DNA from: Pohlia nutans
Taxonomy: Eukaryota; Streptophyta; Bryopsida; Bryales; Mniaceae
Direction of reading: 5' to 3'
NCBI GenBank assembly: GCA_022496805.1
Contig: CM040085.1
Location: forward strand, 28,673,811 to 28,737,810
DNA length: 64,000 nt
Positions 1 through 10,385 of this stretch are shown one piece after another. Each line of letters begins with the position of its first letter. Position 1 is the first letter of the stretch. The position numbers and the translations under genes are program-made. The notes beneath the pieces were generated by a model that ran no database searches, had not been told where the DNA came from, and saw only the letters and a list, made by a program, of their open reading frames with translations.

Positions 1-692
1 AAGTCATCCAATGTTTTGGAGATACTTCATCAAGTTATTGTCCTATCCAATGGTTGGATTTGATGTTACTAGCTCGTACATATATTTCTAGAATTACAAA
101 TGTGGAAGCAAGCTTGCTTTTTCACAAAGTTTTAACCTGTCCCATGTTCAAAAGCCTCTATTGACATGAAAAATGATTGAACTCGTCCCAAAACCAATCA
201 TTTGAAAAATCAACATGTCCACGGACCGATTGGTGCAAAAATAACAAGTCCCAGAATTGGTTTAAAAAATTACCCGTCCTGATAAGAAGACTCGTATCAC
301 GAAGGAGTGGTTAGAGAGGCTTTTTGTGAAGTTCTAGGTTACTGGTGAAGATCAGGATCAATGTCAGAGTGAGTGTTTAGAGATGGTAAAAACCACGAGG
401 GAATTGATTCCTGCCAAATCATTGTTTGAGGCCTGGGAGCTTGCATGCACAACTCTAGAGTGATCAATCAATTTGCATGGCTTGAATAAGTTATGAAAGA
501 AGGTTATAATGATTCTTTCTTCTTATCTTTTTTTAAAAAATAAAATAAAAAATTCTTTGGCTCCATTTTTGGCTCTTCTTGTGCAACCATAGATTTCACA
601 CTCGCACCAAGTTTTTTTTCTTTTTTTTTTCATTTTTTTTCATTTCTTCTTTGTTAAGGTTCAGCTTGCCATGTATAGCGCTGAACCCTATA

Positions 693-696
<4 letters not shown>
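1..696. other. Intergenic, no gene seen
   Basis: AT-rich sequence with homopolymer runs and no reading frame showing a recognisable domain. The end of this stretch (about 600-690) is T-rich and leads into a long AT microsatellite. Confidence 0.6.

Positions 697-785
<89 letters not shown>
697..785. repeat. (AT)n microsatellite, about 44 units
   Basis: An uninterrupted run of AT dinucleotides, 89 bp long. Tyr/Ile repeat reading frames across it are an artefact of the dinucleotide. The exact length is likely to vary between individuals and may be collapsed in assembly. Confidence 0.97.
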
Positions 786-789
<4 letters not shown>

Positions 790-838
790 CTTTTCTTTTC
801 TTTTCTTTTTTCTTTTTTCGGCGGTGGAGTGCGTGACC

Positions 839-952
839 ATGCACCCTATGTCACTCTTTCTTTCCCTCCCCTCTCCTCATATATATAGGGAGAGGAGAGG
901 GAGAGTCTCCTCATATATAGGCGAGGGAAAGGAGAGTGACATAGAGTGCGCA
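839..952. repeat. Inverted repeat (hairpin) with about 30-bp arms
   Basis: The left arm (839-871, containing CCCTATGTCACTCTTTC) is complementary to the right arm (923-952, containing GGAGAGTGACATAGAG). The loop holds purine-rich repeats around ATATATAGG. It probably belongs to a small foldback element whose ends I could not fix. Confidence 0.65.
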
Positions 953-965
953 GCCGTACACTCTA

Positions 966-3685
966 TAGCCAAAAAATAAATAAAGCAATAAAATTGCCTT
1001 TGCGCCGTCATTTAGGGTTGAGCAACCGGCTGTACCAACCATGAATTTTGTTAAATTTTTTTGTTTTTTTGTAGGGTTCAGTTCTACAAATGGCAACCTA
1101 AACTCTAACAAAGAAGAAGAAAAAGATGAATTTAATTAAATTTAAAAATAATTTTTTTTAAGGTTCAACGCCACAAATGACTAGCTGAACCCTAACACAG
1201 AAGAAGACTTTAGAATGGAATGGAAAAGAATAATAATAATAATAATAATAATAAATTGGTACGAGTGTGGGATCCGCGATTGCACAAGAGGAAGACAAGA
1301 TAGGAAACAAGATAAAAGAAAAGATAAAGATAAGGATCAAAATTAAATAAAAGAATTGTTTGTTTACAATGTAAGGGATTGTAAAAAGACAAATATCGTT
1401 GATTTTTAGAGAATTTTTTAGACAAATTTTTTAATGCGCCCAGGGGCCAAGTGCATGATCATATGGCCAAATGCGTAAATAGCAAATTGTGTGTTTATAT
1501 GTGAAAGGAGATTCTTTAAACAAAACTTGATCAAGAGTCATATGAGAACAAGGTTGAAGGTGGTGACTTTAATTTGGATGCTCTAATGCGCATTTCATGT
1601 GCAAACATTCTAGTGGAAAACATTCATTGGAATGTTGTGATGATTGTTTGGAAAAGCAAGGACAGAAAATTCCATCCTCTTGATTGAATGGTAACTCAAA
1701 ATTTTGATTTCTTTTTTCAATATGTTTGTACAAAATTTGAAGAATTTGTGATTCATTACTTGATATGCTCGGTGTACACACATTTAGTGTCTTTGATGTC
1801 CTATAAAAAATAAAAATAAAATCTAATACATGTGGTTTTTGGGTATTATAAAATCTAATTCATGAGACTTGAGTACTTGAAGACTAAGATTTGGATTAGA
1901 GATTTTTCATTTGAATTAATTTTCTTGTCACCGACACGTGTCATGTTCAACCGACATGTGTCATGTTCAAGTGGATTTTTTACTCTTTCTTTTTTCTTAA
2001 ATAAAATGGATATTGATTATATTTTGGCAACATGTCCAAGTTCATTCTAACATGTTCAAAACCCAATAAATTTTTGAAGAACCCGTCCATAAGGTATTTT
2101 TTGTTTTTTTAAGAGCATGTCCCGGGACCAATCAAGGACCTTGTGATAAATCAACACTGTGTGGAAGTATGTGAAATTTTGACCAAGCTAAAATTGCATT
2201 GACTTTACTTCAAAAGTGGCCTTGCAAAAACGAGGTCATAGATTTAATTAGCACAAAAACTTAAAGGAATCACCGTGTTAAGGATATCTCATTTCAAATC
2301 CTTCCTGCAAATTTTACTGAAAAAATCTTAATATTTTGTTTGTAATCAAATTTAGAAGGAATTTTTAATTTTAACTTTCAACTTTTGTAATATAATATTG
2401 GTGATAACACTGGTGAATCTAAATATAAAAATGGAATCTAAAATTCAAATCTACAACTTTCATTAGGATATCCAAAATATTCTTCCAAATAGTACTTTAT
2501 GATGATTTTTGTCCTTGGGGAAGTCACTTAGTGTAAATTTTAGGTACATATGAGCAAACAAAGGGTATTTAATGGGGGGCTATGATATAATTGGAATATT
2601 CTACTATTTATAGTATAATTAGGGTATATTCCATATATATTCCCATATTGGTTTTAAAACACCCTATATTACTTCTATAAATTTATAATTTTTATCTCAA
2701 ATGAATAAAGGACACCCTATATTTGTTCTCTCATAGTTATCTAAATACTCGACAATGACTTCCCCGGGTTTTTCTCAAATTGTCAATTCCTGAGACATCC
2801 TATAACGTTCAAGGGTTAAAATGGTAAAATTTTAAGAAATTGACATTATTTCTTGGGCATGTTAGGAACTTTGGATATATGTTAGTTATAGTTTTCAATC
2901 TTGTGTACTTGAATGTTGCAATTTTAGTGCTTTGAAACACGTCATTTTCTCGGTCATTTTTATAAAAATGAATATCTTAATTTTTGTTGAGACTTGTTGA
3001 TTGAAGAACGATTCATATCAATGATAGCAAAAAATATTGGACACCATGTGAATAAATAATGAAATTTACAAAGTGATGATTTTTGGTATACTTAAATACA
3101 ACTTTAGATTATCATGTTCATAACATGTACTTCTTCAGTCCTACTTAAAAACCCCGTGGTTCTTGGGGTGTTCTAAAATGACGCTTCTTTTTGCCATAAA
3201 GAGTCATCTCAATACTCCAAAACTAGTTTATTTTTAATAGGGGTATGTAGTTTTGTGTCACTCTCATTGTCCATCCCGTTTGAAATGGACAGGGTTCACA
3301 TTTTGAATAAAATATAGGACAAATATCGCAATAAATATAACACCAAAAACCACCGATTTTTTTAGCGGGACCTAGAGAGTACATTTTAGCCAAGAAAATA
3401 GAGATTGCTTTTCAATAAATAAAGGTTGCAATTAAATGTACTTACCTTAAACTTTTGTAGATTTGATTATTGTTATTGAGACCCTAATTATAATAAGAGA
3501 GTTGTCTCTGTGGGTGGCAATGTTGCCAATGCAAATAGAATAGCTAACTTCCCAGCTACATTTTCTATTCTACATAGTGTAAGTTATTAAATAATATAAT
3601 ACTTAATTAGAAGAGCTTAAAATGATTATACTCAAAATCTGAAATGATATGAATTCTTGAATAAATGTGACTTCTTGTTTATTCT
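966..3685. other. Intergenic; AAT microsatellite and old repeat remnants
   Basis: No gene is seen. An (AAT)n microsatellite lies at 1229-1254. Duplicated ACACGTGTCATGTTCAA and ACATGTGTCATGTTCAA units lie near 1935-1970. A diverged, end-less remnant of the TTAA element subfamily intact at 20298-20865 lies at about 2335-2520. Near 2808-2817 the sequence CAAGGG followed by TTAA looks like an isolated right end of the same superfamily. Confidence 0.5.
1229..1254. repeat. (AAT)n microsatellite
   Basis: About eight to nine uninterrupted AAT trinucleotides. Confidence 0.95.
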
Positions 3686-3689
3686 TTAA

Positions 3690-4231
3690 CCCCTAAACGC
3701 TCAAACGACCATTTTCCGGTCACTGCCCTAATTTAATGGGCTGTCCGGAACAAATAAATAATTTTTTGAAAAAATTAAAAAATACCATAAAATACCAATT
3801 CAAGTGTACTTTCCAACGCAATTTGAATTATGTCAATCCGAGTCAAACTCCACCGGGAAGAATTTTCCAAAGTGAATCACCTCAATATTGTCTTAGTGTT
3901 ATAAAGTATGCTATTTGGGGAAAGTAACGATGTTCCCTCCATCATTTCTTTTGCTTTTTTGAAGTTTACAATAGATAAACCAACTTTAACCAATCAAACT
4001 CAATTTTAAACTCTAAAAGTGAAAATTATAATTTAAATGAATTTTCAAAGGTTAATGCTTTTAAATTCATTAAAAAGAATCTAAAGTTATATTTGGAAGT
4101 TTGATCGCACGGATAATTTGTAGAGATGATGCCCTACATTTTGTCTATTGAACCAAACTTCATCAAACATATGGAAGGTACATATTATAACACATCTATG
4201 TTTTGTCCAATATCCCTTGGGCTTTTAGAGG
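3690..4231. mobile_element. TTAA-flanked inverted-repeat element (CCCYTAAA superfamily)
   Basis: It starts TTAA|CCCCTAAACGC and ends TTTTAGAGG|CTAA, so the right terminus and right target copy carry substitutions. The interior matches the element at 37206-38128, for example CTATTTGGGGAAAGTAA near 3910 and 37450, and both end near a TTTTGTCCAATA motif. That shared interior fixes the boundaries. It is non-autonomous, 542 bp, with no recognisable transposase. Confidence 0.8.
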
Positions 4232-4396
4232 CTAATGTTACTGTAGACTTGGAACTTGAGTCTATGTTTACTTAATATGTGAAATAGTGTGGGTGTCTAA
4301 AGTGGTTTGAATAACGTGAGTTTCTTAGTTTAAATTGTCTATTAAAAAAGTGTTTTCAAATAATGAAAATTCATCTTTAGTAATGTCCCCTACATT

Positions 4397-4751
4397 AGAG
4401 TTATCCGTAAAGTGGATAGTGGGGAGCCTATGATTCGTCAGGTCTTTTGATATTTGAAATAGATTTCTTTGACGACTGTAGACATAAACAACTCACATGT
4501 TTGGTGTGGGGGAGTTTTGGGATGGAGTGGGGGCACTTCTAAATTCCTTCATGGGAACCCCATGTGGTTTGGGGGAGCTTCTCTTGCATTAGGAAGGTGC
4601 AAGGTTCAAATCTCTGTAACAACGCAGACCGTTGCAATTAGTCGATTAAAAAGGAACCAAAACTCGTTTCGCCGCCTTTCAAGCCAAAAGACCAATTTTG
4701 CCTTGTCTTTTCTCTTGAAGAATTTTTTTGCTCAACTTTACGGATAACTCT
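4397..4751. mobile_element. AGAG-ended inverted-repeat element, 355 bp, ATT target duplication
   Basis: The termini are AGAGTTATCCGTAAAGT and its complement ACTTTACGGATAACTCT, flanked by ATT at 4394-4396 and 4752-4754. Length and interior match the copy at 13036-13390. Around 4590-4625 the interior contains AGGTGCAAGGTTCAAATCT, which resembles an RNA polymerase III B box. The family is unassigned. A variable 3-bp duplication would fit CACTA-like or related transposases, but the termini are not CACTA. Confidence 0.88.
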
Positions 4752-4907
4752 ATTATATAAAATAAATGGTTTCTAAGAGCATAAGGTTTAGGATTTAGGG
4801 TGCATGAATCCCACCAGTCTCTTGTGACCTAGTCTAGTGAGGCAACATTGAATGGCATATTTAGTGTCCGGGACACTATTTCTCAAATTTGAACACTTTC
4901 ATTTTAA

Positions 4908-5467
4908 CCCTTAAAGGACTGCGGGTTTTTCCTGTTTTTAAGCATCATTTTCACCTCTTTCTAGTATTCATTTTCTTGTGAACTTTTTTCTCTTGATAGA
5001 AAATACCAAATTAAACATTTAAATAAAATTTAAGAATTTTTTTGACCAATTTAACAATTTTTCCCATGTCTTCAAAGACGGTCAGAAAATATCAACAGAA
5101 ACAGCAATTTCATCTTTTCACTTCAAACGCTATAATCTTGCAATCTATAAGGTCAAATTCTATGAAAATTTTACCATGCACTCTCCTAATAATCCAAAAC
5201 AAGATCCTATGGTTAGAGTTGAAAAATAATAATTTCTGAGGTTTATTTTGAGCCTTGCCCGCACTGCCCATTCTCCCAAAAAAACCCCTTTTGCTCCATA
5301 ACTTCCACTTAAAAAGTCGGAATCAAAAAAAAAATTAGATCCTCATTTTTTGTGTTGATATACCAAATTCACATAATTCATTTTAAAAAATAAAAATAAA
5401 AATTGACATTGTGGGAACGTACCCAAACATTGAATTGTCCTAGTTAGGACACTTGGTCCTTTAGGGG
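4908..5467. mobile_element. TTAA-flanked inverted-repeat element, 560 bp
   Basis: It runs from TTAA|CCCTTAAAGGAC to GTCCTTTAGGGG|TTAA, with perfect TTAA on both sides (4904-4907 and 5468-5471). The first 12 terminal bases match the element at 40182-40412, which marks a subfamily. The interior is AT-rich and non-coding. Confidence 0.9.
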
Positions 5468-5471
5468 TTAA

Positions 5472-6030
5472 GGAGATATAGTATCCTCGTAAGAAATGAA
5501 TGTAGTGTTCCAGTGACATATGGAAACTTTATAATAAATATGGCATGCCACCTCATGTCACTTTCATTACTTGAAAAGATCATGGCACTCTCAATGAAAG
5601 TGGAGATGACAAGTGGCAAATTCCTATGACATAGTGTCAAGGGACACTATCTTTTTTCACCTTTGAACAAATTGTGGTAAATGACATCAATTATCTCCAG
5701 ACACTAAATACGCCATTTAGTGTAGTACATTTATAAGAATACATGTTTAGAGTGAAAATGCATGTGGGTACCCCAAGGATAATTGACAAATTGTTTTTAA
5801 CATAGGCTCACAAAATCAAGTGGAAACAAAAACTCTTGTCACCTACCTTGCCCATAGGGTGACTCTATTTTAGCATACTAGGTGACTGTAAACAATCCTC
5901 GAGACACTGTTTTTTTTTTGTGACGGATTGTAACTTTTGGCAACTGCTTAGAAGCAGCTGCCAGAAGCTACAAATCGCAAAGAAAAAATAAATAAATAAA
6001 TAATAATAAATAAATAAATAAATTGATTGA
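5472..6030. other. Intergenic with small hairpin and A-rich simple repeat
   Basis: No gene is seen. The segment 5938-5978 (GCAGCTGCCAGAAGCTA) is a remnant of the foldback element intact at 16290-16450. 5988-6023 is an (AAAT)n-type simple repeat next to the following element. Confidence 0.55.
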
Positions 6031-6035
6031 ATGAT

Positions 6036-6395
6036 AGAGTTATTCTTAAAGTCACCTTGTGTTTGAATAAGATACCGTGAATTTTTCTTCATTGTACTCT
6101 TATTTGTTCACCCCAAATAGTTAAAAGATATGAAAGAGCTTAGTGGTCTCTCATTATTAGGTGTGTAGGAGCTTAGTGGTCTTCAAACTCTTGGAAAACT
6201 AGTTTAGCCATCAAGAAAGACGGCTAAACTAGTTTTCCTTGAGTCTAGAGACCACCAAGCTCTTACACACCTAATAATGATAGACCACCAATCTCTTCTA
6301 TACCTTTTAACTATTTGGGGTAAACAAATAAGAGTACAATAAAGCAAAATTCACAGTATCTTATTCAAACTCAAGGTGATTTTAAGGATAACTCT
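6036..6395. mobile_element. AGAG-ended foldback element, 360 bp, GAT target duplication
   Basis: Nearly the whole element is an inverted repeat. It starts AGAGTTATTCTTAAAGTCAC and ends with the complement, and the two arms (about 170 bp each) meet near 6215 around GACGGCTAAACTAG. GAT lies on both sides (6033-6035, 6396-6398). Copies of exactly the same length lie at 38272-38631 and 61918-62277. No coding capacity is seen. Transcription would give a long hairpin RNA. Confidence 0.92.
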
Positions 6396-6606
6396 GATAA
6401 ATAGTAGGTTTAAGTTCCTTGAGAGACAATTGTTAAGGTCTTAGTAGGAATTTGGTTCTTTTAAACTAGTCCGTTGTTACTTAAACAATCCCTTATGACT
6501 CAATTCTTTTTTTAAAAGTCATTTTGGACCGTTTAAAAAGGGACCAGTTTAAAAAGACCAAATTCCTACTAGTTTGAAGGTGCCTATATGACCAGAATCG
6601 AGTGGT

Positions 6607-6966
6607 TAAGGTAGGGACACCCATTCCCGTGACTGCACCTATTCCCGTCTACATACAGGACACCTGAATCCGAGTGTTTCTAATCATGGGTGGTTGTGGC
6701 TTGAGAACATATTTAGGGTGTTTCTCCAAGTCACAAGCGTTTCTTCAAGTCACGGAATCAGGGCCATTTAGACACAGTCAAATGTGCAAACCAAGTTTTG
6801 ACTTTGATTATCGAGAACGTACACAAATTTTACAATAACATGACTTTGTTGATACATTCTAGATTAATATCTAATTGCCTTTCCTCTGGTATAATCGCTT
6901 TTCATAGTGCTCATTCAGAAGTATGAAAATCAGCTTAAAGTCACGGGAGTGGGTGTCCCTACCTTA
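6607..6966. mobile_element. TA-flanked MITE with AGGTAGGGACACCC ends, 360 bp
   Basis: It starts TA|AGGTAGGGACACCCATTC and ends GTGGGTGTCCCTACCT|TA. The terminal repeat extends about 25 bp, to GTGACT. A TA duplication with short related termini is typical of Tc1/mariner-derived MITEs (inference). It shares the AGGTRG terminus with four other elements in the window. Confidence 0.8.
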
Positions 6967-7010
6967 TGGGACATTCCACTTCATTTAGTCTTTTGTGATT
7001 TGTATCTTAA

Positions 7011-7332
7011 CCCCTAAACTTCCCAGCGTCCAGAAACTGGACGACGAACAAATTCAAAGCCTTGCAACTTTCTCATACAACATCGGATGACTTTCATCCA
7101 AGTCACCTTTGTAAGCCTATTAAATTCTCTACCAATTACAATAGATCTCTTGTGATGGGGAGCTGTTGATAATATTGGAGAGGCCTTCAACTACAAGTAT
7201 GTCAAATTTGTTGGGTAGATTTCATGCTTGCAATGGTCCTCTCATGTACACCTCATGTACATCTGAGCCATGCTAATATCTATTTTTGAGGCTAGAATCT
7301 ACTTCTGTTCAAAGGGTTGGTACGTTTAGGGG
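7011..7332. mobile_element. TTAA-flanked inverted-repeat element, 322 bp
   Basis: The ends are TTAA|CCCCTAAACTTCC and GGTACGTTTAGGGG|TTAA. Perfect TTAA lies on both sides. The interior is non-coding. Confidence 0.88.
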
Positions 7333-7336
7333 TTAA

Positions 7337-8343
7337 TGATCTCTCCAAGGATCCGTTTCCCATCTGCCATTGTAGGGAAAGGAGCTGGAAGAGTGCTAAC
7401 AACAAAATGATCTTCAAACCATACAAATCATACAGTAGGGGGTGTTAGAGTGCAAGCTTCTAAGGCGAGACTTAGGTTCCTATATATCATCTTTTGCAGT
7501 CCACTCTTAAACTCCAAGGCTCTCCACGACTATTAGCTTCTTCTCGGAAACTGAAATTGCGAGGTTTGGTCACCGCCCTTTAGAGAGACAAGGGCCATTT
7601 CCTTACTCAAAAGCTCAACAGAAGCGTGCACAAAAGTTGGGGCAAATAAAGCACTTGCACTCTGACACCCCTACTGAAGCTCGTAAATAGTTTTGAAAAT
7701 GACACCCCTACTGAAGCTCGTAAATAGTTTTGAAAAGAGCAGCAAATGGCAAATAAGATGAAGCACTTGCTTGCTTGAAACATGCTAGCTTTGAAAATTT
7801 GAGAGCAAATGAAGGTGCACAAGATTAAACTTGCATCTGAAACTTTGGCAGGTTGTTGTGTACTGTACAGTGGCCTTCAATAAATCTTGCAACCCCACTT
7901 TCAAACCTCACACCAAAATATTTATCACTCACTAAGACGGAAATATTATGACTTAATGTTTTACCAATTACAATTATGTAGCAGCTTCAACATACTTGAC
8001 ATTTCCATCAGAGCTACATACACATGCTTGACAGATCTGGAGTAGAAGATTCTGCATTGATAGTGTGACAACCGTACAAAAGCAGTAGCCACAGAGCTAT
8101 GAATACACATGTAGTTTGCCATTCCATTTCAAACCAATTCTGTGCTACAGTACCTCCTCCAATCTTTATGAATACCAGCAGTAGGGAAGTAAGAAATAAG
8201 AGTGCTCACGCCGTAATCTATCTTTACAAACATCTAAAGGAAATTTATATTTTAAACTACCGCTACTAGTCTGAATCTAAGAATAGATCAAACAAGAGAG
8301 ATACCTGCAGTCAAATATCATCTGCAGGGCAGCAGAAATGATA
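7337..8343. other. 3' flank of the glycosyltransferase gene; 39-bp tandem duplication
   Basis: This is the region downstream of the minus-strand gene. A tandem duplication of about 39 bp (TGACACCCCTACTGAAGCTC...) covers about 7660-7736. Its 3' UTR must lie here. I see no unambiguous polyadenylation signal and no further coding exon. Confidence 0.5.
7660..7736. repeat. Two tandem copies of a 39-bp unit
   Basis: The unit beginning TGACACCCCTACTGAAGCTC and ending TAGTTTTGAAAA occurs twice in direct succession without visible divergence. It is a recent duplication in non-coding sequence. Confidence 0.9.
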
Positions 8344-10385
8344 TTAAGTGACGATCTTTGGAGTCTGGGAAGGGATATGGTATGAATTACCATACATTTC
8401 GAAGTAGTAAGGGTGTCGTTCAAGCACAGCCCACTCACTGGCACCATACCTCTGAAACATGCGGAACAGTTGAGAGAGGGAGGTACCGTACTTGTGCCAG
8501 ATCTTCGCATTCTGTACACATTGGGTGATGAATCCGCACTGACCAGCACGCATACAATAGTCAACGTCCTCAAAAGCAGCCTTCGGGAAGCTTTCATCAA
8601 AGCCACCCACTTGAGAGATGAGTTTCTGGGAAATTCGAATTGAGATGTTGCAAGAAGGAGCATACAGGAGGCCGTCGCCATTTATCTTGATTCTGCCATT
8701 GAGGGTGCCGAAGTGGTCATGGAATTTGTCAACGTGAGTGTTGCCGTAGGAATATGTGAGTCCAGACAGAATGGCTCCATCAGATCCCTCGGTCTTCTTC
8801 TTCAATTCATAATAATGCGCTGTCACCATCGCTTCTACCCAATGGATATCTGCCTCACAGTCTGAGTCGATAAAATTGACGATCTGCATCGGATATGACG
8901 CAATAGTAAGCAGCATTAAGAAAAGATTCCAGCTCATATATGGGGAGAATATAATTTCAGGTTATGTTATTTAAGAAAGCATGTAACAGGTCTTTCAAAT
9001 GTGGGAATTTGACTTAGCTATCTCTGAATGCCTTTTCCTTTATGGCACAGAAAAGGTCAAGATTCTCACCTGAGCCTGGTGTTCAGCCATGGCAAGGCCG
9101 AGTCCAAGAGTTCTTGCTGATGCAGGGCCATGATTCTTTGGACGTCTGATAAGTCTCGTGTTCGCAGGCAGCTTCACAAGACCCTCCTCACTTTGACCAG
9201 TGGCAGAGCTCATGTACCAGGGAAGTGGAGAGCAGTCGTCTACTAGGATCACTTGTGCTGCCTTGTAGGTCTGGTTGTTGAGACTGGCTATCAGCTCCAA
9301 AACCTCCTTCCTTTGCCGAAGCGTCCTTACGAAGATGGGAGCCACTATTGCTACCGTCGGTCGAAACTCACTGCTCGACAAGTTAGGGTTCCAACAACAG
9401 TAGTTAAATGACTGCATATAATATACCAATGCCACGACTTAGATTGCAAATTCACACGCATAGTACTCTACAGTAGCGGTGTTTAAGATGGCGAGTAAAA
9501 TTTTCATTGCAAGGAGATCCACACGAACCGCAGCTTACAAAAACCTTGTTACCCGTCTCGGCAGAGACAAGGCCTGGATAACAGATTTTTTGTGAGGACA
9601 TTAAAAGTAGCGGGACGAGAAGCCTTCTGATGATAGCAGAAGAAAATCCTGCAAGATCCAAGGGGGAAACAAGGATTCCAATCGATGCAGACTATCAACA
9701 ATGCGATATTAGTTCCAACGTAATTTCCGAACTAATACCGGAAAAACGTGCAGCCTTCTTCAGAATGAGGAAGCAATAACACACAATTAATCACGATGAG
9801 AAAATATCAAACAGTTCCTCACAATCACAAAATTTATGACGCAAGGTAATCGCATACCTCTCCCCTTCTTTCAGACAAGGTCAAGAGAGAGTTCAACCTT
9901 AATTCAACGTCAGCGCTCGCTGATGTGAGCTCCTGGAATTCGGTTTTAGTCTTCGGAGCCTCAACGGTGGATTCTGGCTTTTCCTTCGGAGTCGCATCGG
10001 TGGATTCTTCCATTTTCTCGGGAGCTGCATCAGTGGATTCTTCATTTTCCTTGGGAGCTGCATCAGTGGATTCTGTCTTTTCCAGGAGTGCTGCATCGGC
10101 AGATTCTGTCTTTTTCTCTGTTGCTTCAGAAGACAGTCCTGCCTTCACTTCTTCACCATCTCGTTTCTCACAAGCGGCGAACATTGGAATCGGTGGAGGC
10201 AGTGTCGGAGGCCGGGTGCGCTGCTCGGGATACTCTCTCCCTAGAGCAAAGCCAGTGACGCAGACAATTTTCAACCAGCAGAAGATCAATTTCTGGAAGA
10301 AAGAGAGCGTGTTGTCCCGCATCACCATCTTAACCTCGTATGCGATGCTGATGCAGAGGTTTTGAAATTCCACGGTCCCCGTCAT
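8344..10385 (-). CDS. GT2-like (GT-A fold) glycosyltransferase, membrane-anchored, 469 aa
   Basis: Exons on the minus strand are 10385-9858, 9411-9070 and 8883-8344. Both introns are GT-AG and phase 0. The predicted protein has 469 residues. Residues 28-49 are a hydrophobic segment (likely type II anchor). Residues about 88-146 hold five 11-residue repeats of the type ESTDAAPKE. The catalytic domain starts near residue 195 (TVAIVAP) and shows the family 2 hallmarks: VDD at 233-235 (nucleotide binding), DSD at 296-298 (metal-binding DxD) and GGFDE...FEDVD at 383-398 (acceptor/base loop). GT2 enzymes transfer sugar from a nucleotide sugar with inversion. Donor and acceptor here cannot be read from sequence. 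The anchor would suit Golgi or ER. The catalytic part looks closer to bacterial surface-polysaccharide enzymes than to plant cellulose or mannan synthases, since no QxxRW or multiple C-terminal helices are present. The start is the first ATG of the open frame. The exon 1-2 junction is the least certain point. Confidence 0.85.
9955..10110 (-). repeat. Coding minisatellite: five 33-bp units in the glycosyltransferase stem
   Basis: The 33-bp spacing of GGTGGATTCT-like units (plus-strand view) encodes 11-residue Glu/Ser/Thr/Ala/Pro repeats at residues about 88-146. The units have diverged slightly, so the array is in-frame and not newly expanded. It forms a charged, probably disordered spacer between the membrane anchor and the catalytic domain. 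Confidence 0.85.

Noticed and set aside
579..979. Tyr/Ile-repeat reading frames on both strands
   Set aside because: They are translations of the (AT)n microsatellite and T-rich flank, with no start context or domain.
9452..9661. Extra exon in the glycosyltransferase between exons 1 and 2
   Set aside because: An AG acceptor and GT donor exist near its ends, but joined to exon 1 in phase 0 it meets a stop. The direct exon 1 to 9411 junction keeps the frame.
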